A DNA stretch of 64,000 bases from Gracilariopsis chorda (GCA_003194525.1 NBIV01000017.1:62001-126000), one strand, 5' to 3'. Shown: positions 45,600-56,502, counted from the first letter of the stretch. The notes: generated from the sequence alone by a model not told the origin. Program-made: numbers and translations.

Positions 45600-46950
45600 G
45601 CGCGGCGGGAGTGGCGGGAATGGCAAGAACGATGCAGGTGCGGAGCGAAGGCTGTACGCATCACGGAGAGTAGCGCGCGCTGGTAGGACGAGGGAAGAGC
45701 TCCGTAGGCCTCCCGTGAACACGCTAAGCTCGGGGGTAGTCGATCAGGTTGTGGATGATGATCTTGAGGCTGTGGTGAAGGTGAATGGGGCCAAGCTACC
45801 GGGAAACAGATACTGTAATAAAGGGGTTCAGATCTACGCGCCGGGAAAGCAGTGGAGATGAAACAAAGGCGCGCGTGAAGATTAAGGATGAAAGACCGCA
45901 AGGATGACGGAGGCATCGCCGCCTCTGCCATCGTGCAGAATCACAAGGTGCGTTCCGTGCAAAACGTCAACGCTTTGGGCTTTAGACTGCAGCAGTCGGC
46001 TGGCAGCGTGAGAAGAAGCTTCACGTCGATCGACAGCCATGAAAAGAACGTCACGTCGCCACCACAAGCTTCACACATAAGGCATTCGTGCTCTGTTGGA
46101 AGAAGTGTGATTAGAGTCTAACGCCTTTATTTCCATCAGAGAAACAACCCGCCGTGCCCAACGCCACCACGCCGACGCGCTCGCAAATCATTACTCTGCC
46201 ATGGAATTTCTGAGTCTGACAGAACTGTCACAGGCGGTGGCATCACACACTGCTACGCAGACTTGAAAGAGGTCACCTTCGAGCGCAAACACACCTCATC
46301 TTCGCATACCAGTATTCAGAGATGTAACTAGTTCACGAAGGCAGTCGAGGAATGCAAGTAGCACTTTCGAGAACATTTGCATCCTACACGCACGCACTTC
46401 GTAATCGAGTTGCTGCACATCGGCACGGAGCAGGAGCTCGTCTGATGATCCATGGCGTCGTGTCCACACTTGCAGCTACCTGTGCTAATTTTAGGCATGC
46501 TGTTCGACCGATTAATACACGATGCGTCCTTCGAGTTCGATGATGCAGGAGCGGAACTAGAGCGCGGCAGAGGGCCTTCGCGGCCGCCGTCGTCCAAAGA
46601 CTTCTTGATTGGTTGAACCTTTCCGACTTTTGTAGTGCGTTTCTTCATCATTGTGACCAACATCCACACATGCTAACCCGCTCCTCCGTACTCTTTTTCT
46701 CTTTATGTGCGCGATAGGGCGAAGGTACTATTAGTTGTCAACACAATCTCCATCCAATCGGTCCATGACGAATTTCTCTCTCGTGCCTCACTATTTCTCG
46801 AAGGTGAATCAAAAACTGATCTTTACTTAAGCCTTGTCGTTTGGCACGAACTTAGCAAGTTCTAACCAACAGAATCTATGCAGTTATTGGCTGAAAACCT
46901 GTATTTCCACTACTGTCATCATGATTTCAAAAGCGCCAGAGAACAGACAA
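45600..46950. other. Gap with no supported gene
   Basis: Short ORFs only. One minus-strand ORF (46328-46669, 113 codons) is Ser-rich with several Cys (GSCKCGHDAMDHQTSSCSVP) but I cannot support it as a gene. It could hold the 5' region of the kinase gene to the right. Confidence 0.3.
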
Positions 46951-47059
46951 CGCCTTGGCAGATGCATCAAAAGCGCGGCTCTGTACTCGCTTGGTGCAAA
47001 GGTTGCTTCATTTGTTCGTTTCCAACAATAATCGCTCGTCTCCCTTACCACATGCCGCG

Positions 47060-48505
47060 ATGGCTGAAGAAAACACACATGAGGAGCTCTTTTATGAGAA
47101 ATTTCCATACGAAATTCGCTTCTTGCTCTTAGGAAAGAACCGTCGCAAGGTTCTGATGACTCGTGATGGCGGGGAATGGGATCTACCTGTCGTGGAATAC
47201 CAATCGAAATCAGGTAGAAACTTGGCTACTCGATGTTGTCATGACATGGGAAAGGCGTTCAGTGGCGAATGTGAAGTTCGTTTTGCCGCTGTGATTGAGC
47301 TTTTGGGTAAATGGTTGGTCTGGAGTCGGAAGAAGAAGAAGAAGCGCGCACACGCAATGTTGGTTCTAGCTGAGTGTGTCTCTCATGAAGACGTGGAGAA
47401 TCTAGTATTACCCCATGACTCTGAATGGAAGAACTCGAGTTTTGTGTCGTCCATACTCAGTGCCTACAAAGAAAACATTCCGTTGCGTTCGCTTTTCGCG
47501 TTGGTTGCCGGTGCTATGGCACCAAGCACCGAACGTCTCAGTTCTTTTAAAGATCCACGTTATAAGTTTGGATGGTATCGAAAGGCTGCCAGCCTTCTAA
47601 CATCTACCGCCGTTGCTGACGGCGCAAAGCATATTGGTACTGTCTCGCAAGTCCAGGTTTCAGAAACGTCGACAGTGCTGCGAACCGAATCTTCCCTGGG
47701 ATATTACTATCTTAAATCACCCACTCATGGGTGTGAGGAGACTTCTATTACGCACAAAGTCGCAGAGTTGCTTCCTTTAGTCTGTCCAGAGGTGTTGAAT
47801 ATATGTACATCTCTGAATTGTTTCGTCACTCGAGGACTTGGACTACCCATCAAACAGACGGAATACCGCGTGATTGTACGCAAACTGGGATATCTTCATT
47901 TTGAGTCATTGTCGCATATCGAGAAGCTGAGGAGTTGCGGATGCCCTGTTCGAGATCTAGATAAGCTGTCAAAGAAGATCGACGTTTGGGCGGAGGGGAG
48001 GGAATTTACTCGAGGCGATCCGATTGCAGAGCAGCAAATGCGAGAGCTCAAACCTCTCCTAAAGAGAATGTGTGCACAACTTGCGTCTCTGGACATTCCG
48101 CTAACTCTTATTCACGGTGACGTAGCGCGTTCCAATTCAGCAAGAACTCATACACAGGAGACAGACGCTCTTTTGTTTGACTGGGAGTTTGCGTGCATTT
48201 CCCACCCGCTTTTTGACTTTCACCGGATCGCTGATGAAAGCAAGGGCTCCATAATGATTGATGAGTACCTGATAAAATGGTTTCCACTCGAACAGTTGGA
48301 GGAAGCCCGAAAGGCGTATGAGATTGGAGTGCATCTTGGGTATTTTGTGAAAGTGTGGGCTCTTTCAGACCGACTTGAAGAATCTGCTCCTCAACTTGTT
48401 TCGCCCCTGGCTTTCTGGGCACGTGAACTGTTAAGAGATAGATACTGGGCACTTGTCTCGCGTATAGCTGATATAGCTGGATCAGCGGCGGGGGAGGGCT
48501 CGTAG
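47060..48505 (+). CDS. Phosphotransferase of the aminoglycoside/choline kinase (APH) fold
   Basis: Intact 481-residue gene. The C-terminal half has the kinase-like signature LIHGDVARSN (His and Asp at about residues 352 and 354) and LLFDWEFACISHPLFDFHRI (metal-binding Asp at about 374), typical of the APH/choline-kinase fold, which phosphorylates a small molecule with ATP. The N-terminal 150 residues (FLLLGKNRRKVLMTRDGGEW, DLPVV) look like a separate alpha/beta domain somewhat like NUDIX folds, found before APH domains in some protists and fungi; that resemblance is weak. I chose the ATG at 47060 (MAEENTHEELF) over the upstream ATG at 46955 because homology-like sequence begins just after it. 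The 3' end is duplicated in tandem. Substrate unknown. Confidence 0.75.
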   Translation: MAEENTHEELFYEKFPYEIRFLLLGKNRRKVLMTRDGGEWDLPVVEYQSKSGRNLATRCCHDMGKAFSGECEVRFAAVIELLGKWLVWSRKKKKKRAHAMLVLAECVSHEDVENLVLPHDSEWKNSSFVSSILSAYKENIPLRSLFALVAGAMAPSTERLSSFKDPRYKFGWYRKAASLLTSTAVADGAKHIGTVSQVQVSETSTVLRTESSLGYYYLKSPTHGCEETSITHKVAELLPLVCPEVLNICTSLNCFVTRGLGLPIKQTEYRVIVRKLGYLHFESLSHIEKLRSCGCPVRDLDKLSKKIDVWAEGREFTRGDPIAEQQMRELKPLLKRMCAQLASLDIPLTLIHGDVARSNSARTHTQETDALLFDWEFACISHPLFDFHRIADESKGSIMIDEYLIKWFPLEQLEEARKAYEIGVHLGYFVKVWALSDRLEESAPQLVSPLAFWARELLRDRYWALVSRIADIAGSAAGEGS

Positions 48506-48715
48506 GGGTGACGAAAGGTGTATGAGATTGGAGTGCATCTTGGGTATTTTGTGAAAGTGTGGGCTCTTTCAGACCGACTTGAAGAATCTGCTCCTCAACT
48601 TGTTTCGCCCCTGGCTTTCTGGGCACGTGAACTGTTAAGAGATAGATACTGGGCACTTGTCTCGCGTATAGCTGATATAGCTGGATCAGCGGCGGGGGAG
48701 GGCTCGTAGGGGTGA
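48308..48715 (+). repeat. Tandem duplication of 204 bp at the 3' end of the kinase gene
   Basis: 48308-48511 and 48512-48715 are essentially identical. The unit contains the last 60-odd codons of the kinase, its TAG stop and about 10 bases of flank. The second copy lies after the stop, so the protein is unchanged. Identity this high suggests a recent duplication; 204 is a multiple of three. Confidence 0.9.
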
Positions 48716-48851
48716 CGAAAGGTATGGTCACGATCGCCGACGCCTAGATCTGGGGGAGGGGGAGGAGAATAAGCACGAAGATGATCGGGAGCCGGAGGGG
48801 GAGCAGGATAGTAGAGAATGCCATGATCACGAGCGATGGGGACTGCGCGAA

Positions 48852-49346
48852 GTGCACAAGGAGCTTGGGAAACGGCGTCTGGATCGGAGAATTGCATGTA
48901 GTGCGAATCGCCGATACGAGTATCTCGATGCGTATTTTACATTTATGTGGTATCGAATGGAATGGGTGAGAACTGTGCTTGGCAGATGGGTGGAATCATT
49001 TCATGCGAGGAGTGGAAATGAATTGTGCCAGGATGTTACAAGGGATGTTATGAAGGATGTTCGGGTTGATGTTGAGTTGAGCAAGATTATGGGTGGTGTT
49101 TCGAAAGAGCGGAAATGGAAGGAGATGCTAGGAAGACGTGGAATACTATGCAGGCTTATGTGGGAGTTGCAGAATGAGTTAGAGAACAAGGTGATGAGCA
49201 AGAACAATTGGGAGACAAGGAATGAAGAAGACAAAGAAACGAGAAATGGGGAAAAAGCTGTCAAATCAAGGAGAACGGAGATGGGAGCTACGACGATGAT
49301 GTTGATGTTATTGGCGTTTCCGGGTTTGAAAGCAGAGGTGGTCTAG
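48852..49346 (+). other. Unknown open frame, 164 codons
   Basis: Protein-like sequence with aromatic residues (YEYLDAYFTFMWYRMEWVRT, LCRLMWELQNELENKV), then a charged tail. No family is recognised. Short further plus-strand pieces follow at 49365-49604 and 49661-49861 in other frames, which could be parts of one decayed gene. Confidence 0.35.
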
Positions 49347-49949
49347 TGAGTAGACTCCGCGAATGTGGGAGTAGGAGAGCAAGCGGATTTTTCCTGTATA
49401 AATCTGGGATGTTGTAATGAAGTTGAGAGGGTATCAGGGGATGTCAGCAATAGACATGTCGAAAGCAATGGAAGCAATGGAGGGCAAGAAGTTCTTGAGG
49501 CGCCGTTAAGGAAGGCGACTGTGATGATTCGAGTGATATGTGGGACCCAAGCGATGGGAGTAGAAGCAGAGATACGAGAAAAAGGGAAGTGCACTCTTAA
49601 GTAAATGACGATGGAAGGAGGTTCAAATGAAAGTGGTGGCGTGATACTTTTCTTGGAAGGTTGGATGGACTCAAAGGATGTCAGGAGAGCATATGGATTT
49701 CAGGAGTGACACTGGAGTCGGTAAGCATAGCGTACGGTGGAGAACCTATAAAGCATGTAGAAGTGAACAAGGAGACTACGGTACGAATTTGGACGGAGTG
49801 GGGTCCGCTCTGGATAGGGTTCTGTCGATTTGAGTTGGAGGGCAATGTCTCAAGACAATGAAAATGCGCGAGAGTCGTCAACGCTGGTCCCGTTGAACAA
49901 TCTGATTTCATACAGTATGGTCAGCTAGTGTAGCTGTTCAGGAAGAGGT

Positions 49950-51612
49950 TTTACGTGTCATACGATGAAGCTGAGCAGAACGCGCTGAGGGACTCGCGCG
50001 TACTGGTTCTTGAGTCGCTGAAGAGATGGCATTAGGTTCAGATCGAAAGAATGTTCTTGTGTATGAAACAGAGCACACAAAAAACAGAGAGGAATCCTTG
50101 CCATGCCTCGAGCAACAACGGCAGCGTGACTTGTCATACCACCCCTACTGGTTACAATTCCGACTGCGGCGTGCATACCATGATATCTTCGGGGGAGGTT
50201 TCTGCACGGCATAGTATTGCCTTCCCGCCTGCGTGGGCAATTCGCTCGGCTTCATCGGCGCTGAACACGATGTGTCCTGAAAACTGCTCCGGTTGAAGCA
50301 GGCAACCCACGCGCGATGATTTGGCGCTCTGCTCTCGGGTCTAATGTGGGATGCAGCAGCTGATTAAGAAAGCTTAGATCAACTCTCATAACAGCCTGAT
50401 CGTCATTGATAACACCCTCATCCACCATATCGCACGCAATCTTCAATCTTCAAAGCAGCACTAGCAGTGCGTTTTCCGACTTGCGTTTGTAGCATGTACC
50501 ACTTCCCGCGCTGCACAGTGAATTCGATGTCCTGCATGTCCCCATAATGCTGCTCCAGGCTGTGACGCACAGCATTCAACTTCTGAAACACCTCCGGCAT
50601 GACCTCTTCCATAGCAGGTAGCTTCGAACGATGTGCTAGTTTGCCAGCAACATTCATCTGTTGCAGAGTACGGATTCCAGCCACGACAACTTCACCTTGA
50701 GCATTCACAAGATACTCACCGTATAATGCATAATCACCAGTTGCGGGATCGCGTGTAAACGCAACACCAGTAGCTGAGTCATCAACCATATTTCCAAACA
50801 CCATAGCTTGCACATTGACGGCAGTAACCCAGTCGATCGGAATGTTGTGCTGTCTTCTGTAAGTCACAGCTCGTGCATTCTTCCAAGAGCAGAAAACAGC
50901 AGCGAAAGCATCCCATAGTGGCATGTGAGGATCCTGAGGAAAGTATCGACCTGCCTGTTCATGAATCTTGAGCTTGTACTTACAGATGACGTCTTGCAAA
51001 TCATGAGATGTCAGTTCCGTATCTAAAGTAAGTCCGCAAACTTTTTGTGCTTGTGCAGTATATCTGCAAAGTGGTGATGATCGAAGCCCATCATGACGTC
51101 TCCAAACATCTGAATGAAGCGGCAATAACTGTCGTAAGCAAATCGATGATCGCCTGATTGCGTCTCCAGTTCTCTGACGGTGTGATCATTCAGGCCGAGA
51201 TTGAGCACAATGTCCATCATTCCTGGTACAGAAGCTCGAGCGCCAGAACGTACAGAAACTAATAACGGACGATGCGCATTTCCAAAACGAGCTCCCGTAA
51301 GTTTTTCCACCATCAAGAGAGACTTGGCCACATTGCTCTCCAGTCCGGGGGGATAGTTTCCACCTTGTTTACTAACAAGGTGCACAGCTCGATGGTAATC
51401 GTGAGGCCCCGGGGGTACCGGTAAGCCGAATGCAGACATCTGGGCAAGGCCGGCAACCTTGCCACCCAGAACGGCCCTCATTTCCTCATTTCCCTCTGCA
51501 TTGCCATTACCAAATGAGTACACATATCTACCCTGTTTGAACTGACTCTTGTCAGTCATCGCAAGTGGTACCTGATTGCTAAGCAAGTTGGAAAGAGTGA
51601 TAGCAGTATTCA
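49950..51612 (-). pseudogene. PPDK: Pyruvate phosphate dikinase, broken and truncated
   Basis: PPDK interconverts pyruvate and phosphoenolpyruvate using ATP and phosphate. Visible parts: N-terminal KQGRYVYSFGNGNAEG and LGGKVAGLAQMSAFGLPVPP; LLVSVRSGARASVPGMMDIV (ATP-grasp); YGEYLVNAQGEVVVAGIRT; and the phosphohistidine domain [20 protein letters not shown] with its catalytic His. The reading frame changes near 51050, near 50440 and twice between 50300 and 50180. The PEP-binding C-terminal barrel (about 350 residues) is absent. A candidate start is the ATG at 51612, preceded by an open Ser-rich leader in the same frame (to 52135) that could be a transit peptide. As it stands it is a pseudogene. 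Confidence 0.85.
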
Positions 51613-52175
51613 TGATCGAATTGGAGAAAAGACTTGAAGCAAGAAACAGAAGAGATATGTGAGAATGAGGCTGGGTGGCAGGGCTTGAGGCTCTCGATAT
51701 GCGCACAGACTCCACGATGAAGCTGTACAGCTTTTGTAGAGCATTGTTCGCGAATGAAGTTGGTGCGTGTTCTGATTGAGATCCGGTTGCCGTCGATGTG
51801 ACGAAGTGGAAGTGGAGATTGCGATTGGCAAAATGTGCTGATGGGTGGGCTGCAAATTTGTGTGAGACAGCCCTCGGCTCCCCGGAGTATGAACTGTGTT
51901 GCGTGCAGCGGAGATCTGAGGCGTGTAGTGTGTGACTCTCAGGTGAAAGAAGTGCGGGTGTGGAAAGTGAAAAGCGAGGAGGTGAATTTGGGACCGATTC
52001 AAGTTCCAAACCATCCCAGTGGCTTTTGCCGTAGGAAGGAAGTGGGATATCGCCAGCAGATAGTTCGCAAATGCCACTTTTGACGAGCTCGCAGCGCCAA
52101 TAACCAGGTCTCCCGAACCTAGATTGAGCATCCACGCAAATAACGTGCTCGGAACTTGCGACTTGGTAGCTGGCA

Positions 52176-53000
52176 CTAGATCACATCGCTGTTTCTTCGA
52201 TCACATAAAGTCAAGTCTTCGTCAGAATTAGAGCATACCTGTCGTAATTTGTTTGCTTCTGCCGCAAAACCATGTAGTGAATGTCGTTTGGATGCATTTG
52301 AAGTATCCTTGACTTCGTGAAACGGAGTCATGAAATCGTCATCAGAATCTGAATGTGTCTCGTCATTATCATTCAGATGCACGGAAGTGGTGGGCATTTT
52401 GAACGATTTCATTATCATTGGAGTCTCCTTGATTTCAGTACCAGTCGACTCGGTTGTCTTGGGTTTTGGTCTACGTTTTGACTTACGCTTGTATGTACCA
52501 AAGCCACCGATTGGGTCTACAGCATGAGCATGCGGTCTTGAATTAGAGAAATTCAAAACGTTTCGTTTTCTCAAAGAACTCAATGTAGAGTAATGCTTCG
52601 GCTGCAACTGCTGAGCTGCAATGTCAGTGCTCAGAGGTATACTGCATGGATATCTCCTTCGAAAGAGATGAGTCTTCTCCACTCCCCGGTCAAAGATTCT
52701 TATCGCCGGCACAGCAATTGCACTTTGTAATGCATTTTCATTTTGTCTCGACGGAGTTACTATTCGCTGATGTTCAGCAACACTGTCAAGTGAAAGAGGT
52801 CTTGGCATGAATTTGGGCCCCTGAAAACCATGCATTCTGTCTGGAAACTGTTCAAACAGCGCAAAGTCGTTGCTGTAGACTGGTTGTCTTCGAGAGCGAT
52901 TTCTGATTTGCAGTAAGAAGCTCTCATCGCGAAGATCTCTCTTTGCTCGGCGGCAGCGTTCGTCGAGATCTTGGCGTAAACGAACTCGACCGCATTGCAA
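52176..53000 (-). CDS. Hydrophilic protein of unknown function (274 aa)
   Basis: Open frame with a protein-like, biased composition: LRQDLDERCRRAKRDLRDES, a central part with RMHGFQGPKFMPRPLSLDSV, a basic stretch YKRKSKRRPKPKTT that may be a nuclear signal, and a Ser/Asp-rich acidic part (ETHSDSDDDFMTPFHEV). No family is recognised. The first ATG is at 53000; the frame may begin further upstream. It lies head to tail with the PPDK remnant on the same strand, and its 5' end overlaps an open frame on the other strand. Confidence 0.5.
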   Translation of the reverse strand: MQCGRVRLRQDLDERCRRAKRDLRDESFLLQIRNRSRRQPVYSNDFALFEQFPDRMHGFQGPKFMPRPLSLDSVAEHQRIVTPSRQNENALQSAIAVPAIRIFDRGVEKTHLFRRRYPCSIPLSTDIAAQQLQPKHYSTLSSLRKRNVLNFSNSRPHAHAVDPIGGFGTYKRKSKRRPKPKTTESTGTEIKETPMIMKSFKMPTTSVHLNDNDETHSDSDDDFMTPFHEVKDTSNASKRHSLHGFAAEANKLRQVCSNSDEDLTLCDRRNSDVI

Positions 53001-53520
53001 TTGCCATCCAGGCCGCCGCAGAAGCCGGCTATGAAGCTGTCGGGGACAAGTGGATCCGAGAAATCACCGTGCAGTTGTCCACCGTTGGCAGGGGTATCCT
53101 CATCACACCCACTCCCACACCGCGTGGTATCCTGCTCGGCCTCCTCGGACGCCTGATTGTCGTTCACGGAACCTCCATACACGGCCTTCCGACCGGTGAC
53201 CGCTGGTTTGCAGAAACGGAGGCAGAGTACTGCACCGATGCGCAGTCGCGTTTGAGCCTGTTGACCAATTTCCAATGCAGTGAACGTCATATGATTCGTC
53301 AACCAGTGTTCAAGCACCCCATTCGTGAAGTCCCTCGATGGATGACAAAGCTGTTGGAGAGTCTTGTTCGCGGCGAACACGAAGCATCAAACGAGGCGTA
53401 CGTGGAGATGATGGCTGTGAAGAACTCCGAGGCTTCGCCGGATGGTCTGGAGAGCGCAGTGGTGTACGAACGTTTCTTTCGAAGACTAGCGGATGAACAA
53501 AGTAGTGGCAATGGACTTGT
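52943..53520 (+). other. Open frame of unknown family leading into the 76-bp satellite
   Basis: Plus-strand frame with NELDRIAIAIQAAAEAGYEA, VGDKWIREITVQLSTVGRGI and EHEASNEAYVEMMAVKNSEA, which reads like protein, but no family is recognised. Its 3' end runs into the satellite, which supplies its last codons. It overlaps a minus-strand frame at 52943-53000, and a long minus-strand frame also covers 52760-53380, so the coding strand is uncertain. Confidence 0.3.
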
Positions 53521-54030
53521 TCAGAGCCATGGTAGACTTTTGCCGCGGTGGGCCCCAGTTTATAGTCGTGGTAGGCTTGCGTCCAAACGGACTTGTTCAG
53601 AGCCATGGTAGAATTTTGCTGCGGTGGGCCTCAGTTTATAGTCGTGGTAGGCTTGCGTCCAAACGGACTTGTTCAGAGCCATGGTAGACTTTTGCCGCGG
53701 TGGGCCCCAGTTTATAGTCGTGGTAGGCTTGCGTCCAAATGGACTTGTTCAGAGCCATGGTAGACTTTTGCCGCGGTGGGCCCCAGTTTATAGTCGTGGT
53801 AGGCTTGCGTCCAAATGGACTTGTTCAGAGCCATGGTAGACTTTTGCCGCGGTGGGCCCCAGTTTATAGTCGTGGTAGGCTTGCGTCCAAACGGACTTGT
53901 TCAGAGCCATGGTAGACTTTTGCCGCGGTGGGCCCCAGTTTATAGTCGTGGTAGGCTTGCGTCCAAACGGACTTGTTCAGAGCCATGGTAGACTTTTGCC
54001 GCGGTGGGCCCCAATCTATAGTTGTGCTAA
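53513..54030 (+). repeat. 76-bp tandem repeat, about 6.8 copies
   Basis: Units begin GGACTTGTTCAGAGCC at 53513, 53589, 53665, 53741, 53817, 53893 and 53969, exactly 76 bp apart, with only a few differences between copies. The last unit decays after about 60 bp. As 76 is not a multiple of three, each unit shifts the reading frame. Confidence 0.95.
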
Positions 54031-54686
54031 GGTTACGACAAAGGCGAAGCTTCCAAAGTGCTGCTATAAATAACGATCATACACCGAGCGACGCCAAAAA
54101 CGGCGCTAGATAGTCAAAGCTATGATGAGCTGCGCGTCAGAATGGCTGATCTTTGAGCAGCATACCGTCGCTCTCGTACGTAGACAGCAGCTGCGAACAT
54201 GTGTGCTTCTTCGAAGGGGCAGCAATCGGCGACAAAAACGACACGCACGGCGACTGTGGCGCGACGGGGGGCGCCAGACGTGAGCGCAGCTTTGCATCCT
54301 GCAGGGGTGCGCGAGCAAGAGCGACTCACAAACAGCACGCATTGTGGTCTCGGCACTGCCGACTCGGCAGCGCGCACGTCGCACATCGTTGGCTTCCGCA
54401 CACATTAACTTCGAGTGATGTCACATCATTGTCCTCGAATTTTCAAAATTTTGAACCACTGTAGGAGCCGCAGTGTCACACTGCGTGGATTTTGAACATT
54501 CGTGCATCAATAAAGGTCATTGGAGACTTTACGCCAAGCCAAATCTCGTAACAATCTCGTATACAGAGCGTACACGAATTTTACGTGACCGTCGTGGCCG
54601 AGAATTGTACCACGAATGCATACGAAATCTCGTCTGCGCTCTAGTTTCTACGAGACTCTTCTCGTACAGTCTGTGCGACAGAGAGC
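54031..54686. other. Gap with no supported gene
   Basis: Overlapping short ORFs on both strands; none is recognised. The part from 54470 on is probably the 5' region of the Myb/SANT-like gene. Confidence 0.3.
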
Positions 54687-54710
54687 GTGACAACGACTTC
54701 CGTCGACTAC

Positions 54711-55601
54711 ATGTCCACGATGAACGACTCCCATTCAGCCCCAGATATCCCACGAAGCAAGCAGCAAAACCTCTCTGACGATGTAGAACCAACGTTTCCC
54801 AAACCAAAAGAGAGAGAAACCAGCGGAAACGACTCTAACTTTTCTTCTCATACAAAGCTTAAACGCTTTCGCTTTACAGAAACTTTCGACTTGTTCCTTC
54901 TACGGGCTGTTCGGAAAGAAGACGCTCACATTCCAAAATGGGGAGAACTGGGATCCGTTTACGAAAGAGTTCTCGAAACGTTCTTAAAGCGCGTACCATC
55001 TACTGTTTTTATTAACATGAATCACCCATCAACTAAGACTCTGATAGATAGATTCAAACGTCTTGTTTCTATGCGAAGAGCAGATAATACGAGAAATATG
55101 GCATCTTCAGGAATAGCGGAAACATATGGAGAAAAAGAATCTCTGTTGGATGATTTAATACTAGAAATGGATGAAAGAGCAGAGGAGACAAAGCTAATGA
55201 AAGAAGAGCAGAACATGAACGAGCAGCGGTTAATACGAGCGGGTGAGTCCATAAGAGAGAAAGCGCTTAAGCGCTCAAGTATAACGGATCGTAGTGATAG
55301 TACCAGGAGTCAAGAGTCAAAGGTTCCCGCCAAAAAAAGAATGAAGAAGTCAAAACCATCAACTTCCGATGATGCAATCAGTACTTTTCTTATCGAGCAA
55401 GCTAAGGAGCGGCAGCGGCTGGATGCAGATCGCGTGGAAATAGAGCGGGAGAAGTTCGAATTACAACAGAAAGAATCTTTACAGCGTTTAAAACTTGATC
55501 AACAACGGTTCGAGTTGGAAAAGCGCGAGCGTATGCAGGCAATGGAAGAACGAAACAAGGTTCTTAATATTATGGACATGTTGGGTCGTAAGTTACAGTA
55601 A
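54711..55601 (+). CDS. Myb/SANT-like (trihelix-type) DNA-binding protein with coiled-coil tail
   Basis: Intact gene ending TAA. After a polar N-terminus comes a Myb/SANT-like domain (RFRFTETFDLFLLRAVRKED, KWGELGSVYERVLETF, TKTLIDRFKRLVSMRRADNT), followed by SSGIAETYGEKESLLDDLI, a basic patch (AKKRMKKSKPS) and a long charged coiled coil (about residues 215-295, ERQRLDADRVEIEREKFELQ). This layout is common in proteins of PIF/Harbinger transposons and in host genes derived from them, where the Myb-like partner binds DNA for the transposase. Start: ATG at 54711 or 54720. A PIF/Harbinger transposase end lies 8 kb away, but a link is not shown. It could equally be an ordinary transcription factor. 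Confidence 0.7.
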   Translation: MSTMNDSHSAPDIPRSKQQNLSDDVEPTFPKPKERETSGNDSNFSSHTKLKRFRFTETFDLFLLRAVRKEDAHIPKWGELGSVYERVLETFLKRVPSTVFINMNHPSTKTLIDRFKRLVSMRRADNTRNMASSGIAETYGEKESLLDDLILEMDERAEETKLMKEEQNMNEQRLIRAGESIREKALKRSSITDRSDSTRSQESKVPAKKRMKKSKPSTSDDAISTFLIEQAKERQRLDADRVEIEREKFELQQKESLQRLKLDQQRFELEKRERMQAMEERNKVLNIMDMLGRKLQ

Positions 55602-55671
55602 GTACCACTGGGACGTCCTTGCTTCGGCGCCTTGGATGAAGATCGTGAGAGAAGTCATGCACACCGCGTGA

Positions 55672-56502
55672 AAGCAAGGGGGTGCGCCAGTTTCCGTGGA
55701 TGGTGCAGAGTGTGAGTTATTCGCTATGGAAATCGACACTGAGGAGGCTATCAAGGATGTTCTAATGCTGGCTAGTGATTTTGTTGCGGAGGGTAGGCGT
55801 GGTGCCAGTGTCGATATTGCAAGTAAGCTGGGGTTGGAGGAGTTTGCTGCACTTTTGCATAATGCGCCGCCCGGGATTGACGAACTTGTTGCGCTTACGC
55901 AGGTTATGAAAGTCGTCAAGTTTGGCGATTTTGACCGGGTTGTCTTGGATACTGCGCCGGCTGGTCACACGTTACGTCTGTTGAGTTGTCCAGAGTTTCT
56001 GGACACGTTTTTGGGAAAGTTTATTCGACTCAAGAACCGACTGGACTCAGTGATTGACAAGCTGCGCAGTGTTATCGGTAGAAAAGATGGAAAACCTGAT
56101 GATGTAGATAAGGCTGCAAAAGAAGTACAACGACTGCGGGAGAACATGGAAGAGCTGAGGGACATGGTAAGAGATAAACAACGTACTCAGTATGCTGTTG
56201 TTACTGTGGCGACTGGTTTGGCTATAGCGGAGAGTGAGAGGTTTGTAAAGTCGTTGAAGAAGGACGGTGTAATGGTTAAGAAGCTTATTATCAATCAGAT
56301 TATTGGCGATACTGCCGCTACCGTGTTTGTCAGACGTATTATTGACAATCAGTCCAAGTATGTAGAACAGTTGCGTGAAGCTGGAGCTGAGAAGGACATT
56401 GAGCTAACTGAAGTGCCTCATTTTGACGTTCAGGTGCGTGGTACTTATGGTTTACAGGTTATGGCCAAATCTCTGTTCTCTCCCATTGTCCAAGCGGATT
56501 GA
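55672..56502 (+). pseudogene. GET3: GET3/ArsA-family ATPase lacking its P-loop end
   Basis: Members bind ATP and guide tail-anchored membrane proteins. The open part starts at PVSVDGAECELFAMEIDTEE and includes FDRVVLDTAPAGHTLRLLSC (switch II/DTAPTGHT motif), FLGKFIRLKNRLDSVIDKLR, a charged helical insert, KKLIINQIIGDTAATVFVRR and ELTEVPHFDVQVRGTYGLQV. The form with FLDTFLGKF and the insert resembles plastid-type GET3B; the CxxC zinc motif of the cytosolic form is absent. The N-terminal 70-80 residues, including the P-loop (GKGGVGKTT), are missing, and a TGA stop closes the frame upstream at 55669-55671. Unless an upstream exon supplies it, this is a truncated gene. Confidence 0.75.

Noticed and set aside
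48108-48731. Minus-strand ORF of 207 codons opposite the kinase
   Set aside because: It is the reverse of the kinase's end and its tandem copy, contains the same block twice, and matches no family.
53513-54030. CRISPR array or coding repeat
   Set aside because: The units are back to back without spacers, and the 76-bp length breaks any reading frame.
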